Source: Peptostreptococcaceae bacterium
GTDB taxonomy: Bacteria > Bacillota_A > Clostridia > Peptostreptococcales > Acidaminobacteraceae
Assembly: GCA_013619035.1 (NCBI GenBank)
Contig: JABXKX010000586.1
Coordinates: 1-5,267, forward strand
Reading direction: 5' to 3'
Length of the DNA: 5,267 bases
How positions within the stretch are numbered: the first letter of the stretch is position 1; every line of letters starts with the position of its first letter. The position numbers were made by a program, and so were the translations under genes. Shown one piece after another: positions 1 to 4,282 of this stretch. The notes beneath the pieces were generated by a model, which ran no database searches, was not told the DNA's origin, and saw only the letters and a program-made list of their open reading frames with translations.

Positions 1-367
1 TATCTAACTTTCCATAAATATTCATTAATTGTATTAATAATTCCGCTTCATACTGTAAGCTTGTACTATCATCTAAAATTTCTTCAATTATTAAATCAGC
101 ACGAATATAGTAGTCAGTTATATTCATCACATTATTAAATTTTTCTTTTTCTCCTTCTTTATATTGATACCCGTCTGGTATATACTCTGACGGTACTTCT
201 GACATTTTCGGATAATCATATTCAAATTCTACATACTCATATTCTTCCTGTGAGATTTCAATCGTATTTTCTTCAGGGATGTTGTCATCATTGACAACAT
301 CTCCCAAATTGTTAACACACCCTTGTAACACGATTACAAATGCAATTAATATTAATATCTTTTTCAT
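1..367 (-). CDS. Partial lipoprotein, candidate immunity protein of the upstream RHS tip
   Basis: The reading frame opens at ATG 367 and stays open for 122 codons to the left edge, so the C-terminus is missing. The product begins MKKILILIAFVIVLQGC, a lysine-start hydrophobic signal ending in a lipobox (LQGC) with the lipidated cysteine at residue 17. It should therefore be anchored on the outer face of the membrane. The mature part is acidic and rich in Glu, Asp and Tyr, with no family I recognise. It starts only 12 bp after the stop codon of the RHS gene, and its ribosome binding site overlaps that stop, so the two are probably co-translated. In polymorphic-toxin loci the gene directly after a toxin tip is usually its immunity gene. 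I infer that role from position and surface location. The alternative is an unrelated cargo lipoprotein. Confidence 0.8.
   Translation of the reverse strand, partial: MKKILILIAFVIVLQGCVNNLGDVVNDDNIPEENTIEISQEEYEYVEFEYDYPKMSEVPSEYIPDGYQYKEGEKEKFNNVMNITDYYIRADLIIEEILDDSTSLQYEAELLIQLMNIYGKLD
278..301 (-). other. Perfect 10-bp-arm hairpin inside the lipoprotein coding sequence
   Basis: Arms GATGTTGTCA (278-287) and TGACAACATC (292-301) are exact reverse complements around a 4-base loop. They lie 67-90 bases into the lipoprotein gene, just after the codons for the lipidation site, and encode residues around GDVVNDDN. No T-run follows, so it is not a standard terminator. It could be a structure in the mRNA or chance within coding sequence. 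Confidence 0.6.
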
Positions 368-373
368 CTTCCA

Positions 374-381
374 TTTCCTTT
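374..381 (-). promoter_or_regulatory. Ribosome binding site of the lipoprotein gene, overlapping the RHS stop codon
   Basis: On the minus strand the sequence AAAGGAAA lies 6-9 bases before ATG 367. It shares two bases with the TAA stop (382-380) of the RHS gene. A ribosome ending the RHS protein would be placed right at this start, which suggests translational coupling of toxin and immunity. Confidence 0.6.
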
Positions 382-2596
382 ATTGTTTCATATTAACATA
401 TGGCGAGCTGCCAGAATTCACCATCAAGGTCACAACCACACCTCCAACTAGAGCTCCTCCAATATAAGGCATATTCCTCTCTATACCTTCTTCCAATTTT
501 CTTGATGCAGTAACTAATGCTTTTTTAGTAGAACTCCAAAAGTCAACTTCAGTACTATTATTTAATGGAGAAACTATTACTGGTGATTTAGCTGGTATTA
601 TAGGTAACTTTCCTGGATACAAACGTGTTTCATTACCTATTTCTGATCCTACTTCAAACTTCCCACTATCACTTCTAATACTTGTTTTTGTACTCTTTAC
701 TAAACCAATGTATGGACCTTCAGTAATATCAATCCCTTGAGTAAATTCAACATTTGATGAAACAATTACATTCTCAGTCTTAACAATATCCACTTGACTG
801 ATTGTACCGTTAGCATTGATTTTTTCTCCACTTATTACTATTTGTGGCGCATTTGGCAGACCTACAATATTACCAATATCGAGCCCTACACTATCAAGAG
901 AACCCTCATTACCAAAATTAACAGATATATCACTCTCATTGTAATAACTTGTATTATAAGATACACTTACAACATTTTGAACTCTAATACCAAAACCTAA
1001 ATGATTAACTTTACCTTTATATTCTTCAGATTTTATACGAGACATGTTTGTTCCAGAATTTTGTGAGATGTCATTATCGACTCTTTCCCTTGCTACATCC
1101 ATGCTATATGAACCCTCAATCATTTCAAGAGTTAATGTACTAGCATCTTGACTATAATCATGTTTTGACTTCTCTGTTTCATTCCATTCAAGATCAATCT
1201 CACCAACGCTCTTTTCTATTGATTTTTGATTTTCTGCTGCTATTTCGTCAGCATAAACTCTTTCAGTTTTAGATTGACTTCCACTTACTTTATATTCTAC
1301 ATTTACTGCATCCAACACAATGGACGACCAACCATACTCCTCATTATAAGTATTACCAGTTTTATAATACTTGTAATTAATCGTTGTAGTAGTTGATCTG
1401 CTATATGACTTTTCTATATAAGTTTCATATGTTCTAGTTGAATTTAGATCCCAACTGCCACCACTCGAGCTTTCACCTTTATAGACATACTTATGACCCA
1501 TATAACTATCCCCAGTATCATGTGTCTTGTAAGAATGGTTTGATCTATTCTTAACCCATTCTGGTACATTTCCTGATGGATCTGTATAGTTTACTGGATT
1601 ATTAAGTACATAAGCATACTTATTTTGAGTTTGTGGATTTGATAAAGTACCTTTCCAGGTATCTTCATTCATGAATCTACCTACATTAGGATTATACCAT
1701 CTTGAATTCATGTACACCAGTGATGACTTATCATCATACATCTGACTGGTATAACCTGTCATATTATAGGGTGAAGTTATACCAGTTTGAATGTTTCCAA
1801 ACACATCATAACGGTAATCTTCTATCTTATCACCTTGTTTGTTTCTAAGTGTTGTTACAGAACCTAAGCCATCATACTCATAGTACATCAGACCACCATT
1901 GGTTTTTATTGTTTCTTCTTGACCCGGTGTGATTCTGCCCTTTAATCCAAACATTTTCTGTGCGACTACTTCACCATTGGCATGATAATATTCATTCATT
2001 GGTGAACCTGAATCTGAATAGATTTTATGTTGAAGCGTTGAAGTGCCTAGATAATCAAATCTTTCACTCTCTACATCTTGCTTTGGTAAATTCGGTTCTT
2101 CTATGTTTAGTTCATACTTCTTATAAGCATTTGCATTGGCATTTTCATTACCAATTAAACCTTTAGGTATATCCTTTTCTTTTGATTTACCATTATTTGA
2201 TTTACCATTATTTGATTTTTCATCAGACTTACCATTGTTTTCCTTTTCAGTCTTTCCATTGTTCTCTGAAGCCGTTTTATTAAAGCTCTCTGCAGCGTCA
2301 TTATAAACTGCTACTGAGTCGTTATACCCCTCTAAGATCTTAGGATCATAATTTGAAGTTTCTCTTCTAACCAAACGATCAAGACCATCATAACTGTAAC
2401 TTGCATAAGTTTCATTTGAGAAGTTCACAGAAATCAATCTGTTATTACCATCATAAGTATAGTCAGTCGATTCTCCAAGTGATGATGCTTTCGTCATATT
2501 ACCAGAAGTATCATACTCAAATGATTGACCACCTGCTGATAACAGTCTATTTGCTGAATCACAGTTCGTTCTCCTTCGTATACTTTGTGTTATCAT
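380..2596 (-). CDS. N-terminally short RHS/YD-repeat protein with a variable C-terminal tip (putative polymorphic toxin)
   Basis: The product has 738 residues. YD-type repeats are visible near residues 27 (FEYDTSGNMTKA), 46 (YTYDGNNRLISV), 67 (YSYDGLDRLVRRE) and 238-275. The RHS-associated core spans about 236-343, with NSRWYNPNVGRFMNED and the closing DPSGN at 339-343. A Lys/Asn/Glu-rich insert with NNGK repeats lies at 108-142. Residues 344-474 form a linker whose last part recurs in the protein at 4283-5267, and about 475-738 is a unique tip. The tip looks rich in beta strands and has a glycine-containing hydrophobic segment at 711-726 (YIGGALVGGVVVTLMV). In known RHS proteins the repeats form a shell that encloses and delivers a toxic tip. 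Here the usual N-terminal repeats, of a thousand or more residues, are absent. RHS homology starts near residue 13, and an in-frame TAA lies two codons before ATG 2596. It may be a displaced orphan module, expressed or not. ATG 2596 has CAGGTG seven bases upstream. The tip's activity is unknown. Confidence 0.85.
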   Translation of the reverse strand: MITQSIRRRTNCDSANRLLSAGGQSFEYDTSGNMTKASSLGESTDYTYDGNNRLISVNFSNETYASYSYDGLDRLVRRETSNYDPKILEGYNDSVAVYNDAAESFNKTASENNGKTEKENNGKSDEKSNNGKSNNGKSKEKDIPKGLIGNENANANAYKKYELNIEEPNLPKQDVESERFDYLGTSTLQHKIYSDSGSPMNEYYHANGEVVAQKMFGLKGRITPGQEETIKTNGGLMYYEYDGLGSVTTLRNKQGDKIEDYRYDVFGNIQTGITSPYNMTGYTSQMYDDKSSLVYMNSRWYNPNVGRFMNEDTWKGTLSNPQTQNKYAYVLNNPVNYTDPSGNVPEWVKNRSNHSYKTHDTGDSYMGHKYVYKGESSSGGSWDLNSTRTYETYIEKSYSRSTTTTINYKYYKTGNTYNEEYGWSSIVLDAVNVEYKVSGSQSKTERVYADEIAAENQKSIEKSVGEIDLEWNETEKSKHDYSQDASTLTLEMIEGSYSMDVARERVDNDISQNSGTNMSRIKSEEYKGKVNHLGFGIRVQNVVSVSYNTSYYNESDISVNFGNEGSLDSVGLDIGNIVGLPNAPQIVISGEKINANGTISQVDIVKTENVIVSSNVEFTQGIDITEGPYIGLVKSTKTSIRSDSGKFEVGSEIGNETRLYPGKLPIIPAKSPVIVSPLNNSTEVDFWSSTKKALVTASRKLEEGIERNMPYIGGALVGGVVVTLMVNSGSSPYVNMKQ
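1176..1358 (-). repeat. Shared RHS linker, copy 1 (direct repeat with 5085-5267)
   Basis: This 183-bp stretch aligns without gaps to 5085-5267, with 171 identical bases by manual comparison. It encodes a 61-residue linker from GNTYNEEYGWSS to GEIDLEWNET, with 52 of 61 residues identical. Similarity stops abruptly on the C-terminal side at WNET, where the tips diverge. On the other side the comparison is cut by the window edge, so the true repeat may be longer. Such a segment is a natural site for homologous recombination that swaps tips. Confidence 0.93.
2185..2275 (-). repeat. Degenerate NNGK-coding repeats in the RHS gene
   Basis: The RHS gene contains four copies of an Asn-Asn-Gly-Lys motif within residues 112-138, with two adjacent NNGKS units encoded by near-identical 15-base repeats around 2185-2215. 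The segment is hydrophilic and probably disordered. It lies between YD repeats, an uncommon place for low complexity. The tandem units could expand or contract by slippage. Confidence 0.7.
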
Positions 2597-2659
2597 CAGT
2601 TAACACCTGAGTTTTAAAATACAGATGCCTTACACACTCTATGCTGTAACTAATGTTTA

Positions 2660-2675
2660 TTTTGTTGCAACAAAA
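2660..2675. promoter_or_regulatory. 16-bp perfect palindrome, possible operator
   Basis: TTTTGTTGCAACAAAA is its own reverse complement. It lies 64 bases upstream of the RHS start at 2596, a reasonable place for a dimeric regulator to bind. It is flanked by A- and T-tracts, so part of the symmetry could be compositional. No regulator gene is present in the window. Confidence 0.4.
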
Positions 2676-2753
2676 ATTCTTTTTTTTACTGATAAATCTT
2701 TTGCTATTGAAACCTTTTTTTTCAAGTGGCTCAGAAAAACAGGTATAAAGAAA

Positions 2754-2782
2754 ATCCCTAATACACGATGGTAACTAGGGAT
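2754..2782. repeat. Inverted repeat with 7-base arms
   Basis: Arms ATCCCTA (2754-2760) and TAGGGAT (2776-2782) enclose a 15-base loop. No T-run follows on either strand, so a terminator is unlikely. The right arm belongs to a CTAGGGATA string that also occurs at 3250-3258 at the edge of the IS remnant. It may be an end of a mobile element, though the match is too short to be certain. Confidence 0.35.
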
Positions 2783-2881
2783 AATCATAGAAAGTGAGAC
2801 TTCATAATCAGGTGGTGCTAATGGGGGTAACATCTAAAGTAGTTATGGTATTGGTTAAGTTAGGCACTAGTGACTCCCACC

Positions 2882-2919
2882 CAAAAGAAAATAATGTCGA
2901 CAGACCACTTAAGTCTATC
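2882..2919 (-). terminator. Weak intrinsic terminator after the small ORF
   Basis: On the minus-strand transcript, GATAGAC (from 2919-2913) pairs with GTCTGTC (from 2905-2899) to give a 7-bp stem with one G-U pair and a 7-base loop. It is followed by ATTATTTTCTTTT. The hairpin begins four bases after the stop codon of the gene at 2924. The stem is modest in GC, so termination is probably partial. Confidence 0.45.
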
Positions 2920-2923
2920 ACCA

Positions 2924-3223
2924 TTAAAATGACTTCAATATCTCTATTATCTTTTGAGTAAGAATTCTCAGCTTATCGACATCACTTTCCATTTCACAAA
3001 ACGCACAATTCCCTACATGGTCATCATGCATCAATATGAACTTGAATTTATCTTTTGAGAACACTCGTATTCTTATAGCTACTCCATCTAGTTCTTCAAA
3101 TTTCAAGAATCCAAGTTTCTTAGTTATTATATTTTCAATAATATCAAAATCATCCCAATGCTCTAATCTTACAAAATCAAACTCTGTAATGTTATTTTTA
3201 TTAATACTCTCTGCTATTCTCAA
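2924..3223 (-). CDS. Small protein of about 100 residues, possible orphan immunity protein
   Basis: This ORF gives a small, probably soluble alpha/beta protein with no signal peptide or membrane segment. Its layout is a helical N-terminal half (FDIIENIITKKLGF), strands around residues 48-66 (GVAIRIRVFSKDKFKFILM) and a C-terminal helix (DVDKLRILTQKIIEILKSF). An HDDH stretch at about 67-70 is followed by a CAFC pair at 74-77. These could bind a metal, but I would not claim it. The start is TTG 3223 or GTG 3226. AGAGGAG (3237-3231) lies seven bases before the TTG and four before the GTG, so I favour TTG. It sits between two RHS tip modules with no adjacent toxin of its own, and its size and fold outline fit the small immunity proteins often found orphaned in such loci. 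No specific immunity family was recognised. It could equally be an unrelated small gene. Confidence 0.65.
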   Translation of the reverse strand: MRIAESINKNNITEFDFVRLEHWDDFDIIENIITKKLGFLKFEELDGVAIRIRVFSKDKFKFILMHDDHVGNCAFCEMESDVDKLRILTQKIIEILKSF

Positions 3224-3256
3224 CACATCACTCCTCTAATAATGTGTTCCTAGGGA

Positions 3257-3273
3257 TACCTATTAATTAGGTA
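3257..3273. repeat. Inverted repeat near the left limit of the IS remnant
   Basis: Arms TACCTA (3257-3262) and TAGGTA (3268-3273) surround a 5-base AT loop. It lies between the small gene reading leftward and the IS leader reading rightward. It may be a stem at the start of the IS leader RNA or an upstream element of the small gene. Confidence 0.35.
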
Positions 3274-3274
3274 C

Positions 3275-3478
3275 TAAGTAACTGCTTTACTCCTTGCATC
3301 TCGAATGCATTGTAAGCAACAGCCTTACCATAAAACAAAATTTGCTCAGTGAAGAAGCTACAGCTTATATGTTATTTACAGCAATTAAGATATATAATAA
3401 CTGCTTAAATGCGAGGTTTCATTCAAGCTTATGGTTTAGGAACACACTTAGTCTCCAACAATTTAGGAGGTGTACAAG
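3275..3478 (+). ncRNA. Possible bridge-RNA region of the IS110 remnant
   Basis: IS110-group elements encode a structured bridge RNA in the noncoding stretch between the left end and the transposase start, and that RNA pairs with target and donor DNA. Here about 200 bases without an open frame precede the transposase start in exactly that position. Local pairings are visible, for example AAGCT/AGCTT at 3355-3366 and TTAAG with a downstream CTTAA near 3386-3410. I did not fold the sequence and cannot identify the guide loops, so the call rests on position and family knowledge. Confidence 0.3.
3465..3470 (+). promoter_or_regulatory. Ribosome binding site deciding a TTG start
   Basis: AGGAGG ends at 3470, eight bases before TTG 3479. 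A GTG at 3470 is in the same frame but overlaps the binding site itself, so TTG 3479 is the likely original start of the transposase. Confidence 0.6.
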
Positions 3479-3706
3479 TTGAATAATAAATTACTGGCTA
3501 CTTTATTAATTGGTATTGATGTTAGTTTGGACAAGAACCATTTTCTTGTATCAACATTACAAAGAGTACCAGTCAGTTTTTCAGATTTATCCGCCCTTCA
3601 ACAGCTTCAGGTGGTTGCTGTTTCGCTAGGCACTGGGGAATCCCGCCCAGATTTACTTTCAATAATTCAAGTATCTTTTGTATGCTTTTATACTAATATG
3701 TGCTAA
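3479..3706 (+). pseudogene. IS110-family transposase, N-terminal fragment
   Basis: Starting at TTG 3479 the frame reads NNKLLATLLIGIDVSLDKNHF. GIDVS with its Asp, followed by Asp-Lys, is the characteristic opening of IS110-type transposases, where this Asp is the first acidic residue of the RuvC-like DEDD site. After about residue 22 the reading (STLQRVPVSFSDLSALQ onward) no longer resembles the family. The frame then runs through the element's tail and 48 bases antisense into the neighbouring membrane-protein gene before stopping at 3706. The remaining acidic residues and the C-terminal serine domain are absent, so the fragment is inactive. An internal deletion that joined the 5' end to the 3' tail is the simplest explanation. 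Confidence 0.6.
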
Positions 3707-4264
3707 AAGAAAGGATAGTGATATCGATAGCAAAAGAAGTACAAGTTTATAAGTATCTTGGCTAAAAACATCGATAGTTAATCTTGCAACAAGTATAACC
3801 GCAAGTACAACACTTAATATTAAACCATTTCTTTGATTAGTCTGTTGTTGCACTTCTTTCATCTCTTTCCTAAATTTAGATATAGATGAATATGTAACTA
3901 CAATATTACCAATTACAATAAGCAATAATACATCAAGAGATCCTCTTGATAAATACTCACTATTCATTACAAGCGCATATCCAGCGAAAGTAGATGCAAT
4001 AAATCCCAAAATTACACTCTGATATAACGCACTCCTCTTTAAATTCATTGACAGCCTATTTCTAATAGCTAAAAATATTGAAATCGAAATAATTATAGCT
4101 GAATATACTATTACTGGTAACTTTAGACCTGTTCTATAAGAGTACATTACAAAAATAGTATTTATTAGAATTAGTGGATAGAGTAAGTCTGACACACTCT
4201 TTTTTATTTCCTTTTCGCTCTTCTTCTCTGATATATTTTGACTTTTCCGATTATTCTTCTTCAT
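3659..4264 (-). CDS. Polytopic membrane protein, candidate immunity protein for the upstream tip
   Basis: The product has 201 residues and no family I recognise. Residues 1-25 are strongly basic and charged (nine Lys plus an Arg) and are probably cytoplasmic. About six hydrophobic segments follow, near 26-42, 48-67, 82-100, 110-126, 147-165 and 172-192, with a charged Lys/Glu/Gln-rich loop at 129-146. The ATG at 4264 is preceded by AAGGTGAG and lies 18 bp after the stop of the RHS-type tip gene, so the pair probably shares one transcript. Small multi-spanning proteins next to pore-forming or envelope toxins often give immunity in the membrane. I infer that role from position and topology. The stop at 3661-3659 falls within a few bases of the presumed IS boundary, so the native C-terminus may have been trimmed or replaced. 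Confidence 0.8.
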   Translation of the reverse strand: MKKNNRKSQNISEKKSEKEIKKSVSDLLYPLILINTIFVMYSYRTGLKLPVIVYSAIIISISIFLAIRNRLSMNLKRSALYQSVILGFIASTFAGYALVMNSEYLSRGSLDVLLLIVIGNIVVTYSSISKFRKEMKEVQQQTNQRNGLILSVVLAVILVARLTIDVFSQDTYKLVLLLLSISLSFLLAHISIKAYKRYLNY

Positions 4265-4282
4265 TGTCTCACCTTCTTTATG
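4265..4282 (-). other. 18-bp toxin-immunity junction with ribosome binding site
   Basis: Between the TAA at 4285-4283 and ATG 4264 the minus strand reads AGAAGGTGAG a few bases before the start. There is no room for a promoter or terminator, which supports one transcript for the tip gene and the membrane protein gene. Confidence 0.6.

Larger units (their letters stand above)
2597..2923. other. Gene-free stretch between the small ORF and the RHS gene
   Basis: No frame on either strand gives a convincing gene. The stretch contains the probable terminator of the upstream small gene (2882-2919), a GC-rich 23-base motif at 2861-2883 that recurs at 3627-3649, a stem-loop with 7-base arms at 2754-2782, and a 16-bp palindrome at 2660-2675. 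A promoter for the RHS gene should lie here if the gene is expressed separately, but I see no pair of -35 and -10 boxes good enough to call. Confidence 0.6.
3250..3657 (+). mobile_element. Decayed IS110-type insertion sequence (boundaries approximate)
   Basis: This is the only plus-strand coding signal in the window. It has a noncoding leader of about 220 bases, a strong ribosome binding site and the first 20 or so codons of an IS110-type transposase. A GC-rich tail with unlike composition follows and ends by about 3657. The body of the transposase, about 300-400 residues in the family, is missing, so it is a deletion derivative that cannot move by itself. IS110 elements lack terminal inverted repeats and target duplications, so the ends cannot be fixed from sequence alone. 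The left limit could lie anywhere between about 3245 and 3300. Confidence 0.55.

Noticed and set aside
279..467. Plus-strand ORFs at 279-467, 794-1000, 1960-2166, 2401-2610, 3036-3239 and 4948-5181
   Set aside because: They lie opposite convincing minus-strand genes, have no good ribosome binding sites, and show biased low-quality composition. They are antisense shadows.
2181..2280. Possible CRISPR-like tandem repeat
   Set aside because: The units are contiguous and in-frame within a coding sequence, with no spacers.
2565..2585. Internal AAGGAG followed by GTG near the RHS start
   Set aside because: The GTG is out of frame with the RHS sequence and leads to an unrelated short reading, so ATG 2596 is retained.
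2620..2720. Minus-strand promoter for the RHS gene
   Set aside because: TTGTTG- and TTGCAA-like boxes exist, but no acceptable -10 box lies at 16-18 bases spacing.
2838..2960. Plus-strand peptide reading LGTSDSHP, parallel to LGTGESRP in the IS tail
   Set aside because: Both readings come from the shared GC-rich DNA motif. There is no start signal, and the frame then runs antisense into the small gene, so I treat it as a DNA-level similarity only.
3294..3482. Plus-strand 62-codon ORF in the IS leader
   Set aside because: It has no ribosome binding site and no recognisable sequence, and it lies where IS110 elements have their noncoding leader.
3602..3625. AACAGC/GCTGTT hairpin as a terminator for the membrane-protein gene
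   Set aside because: The stem is only six base pairs and no T-run follows on the minus strand. It more likely belongs to the IS tail.
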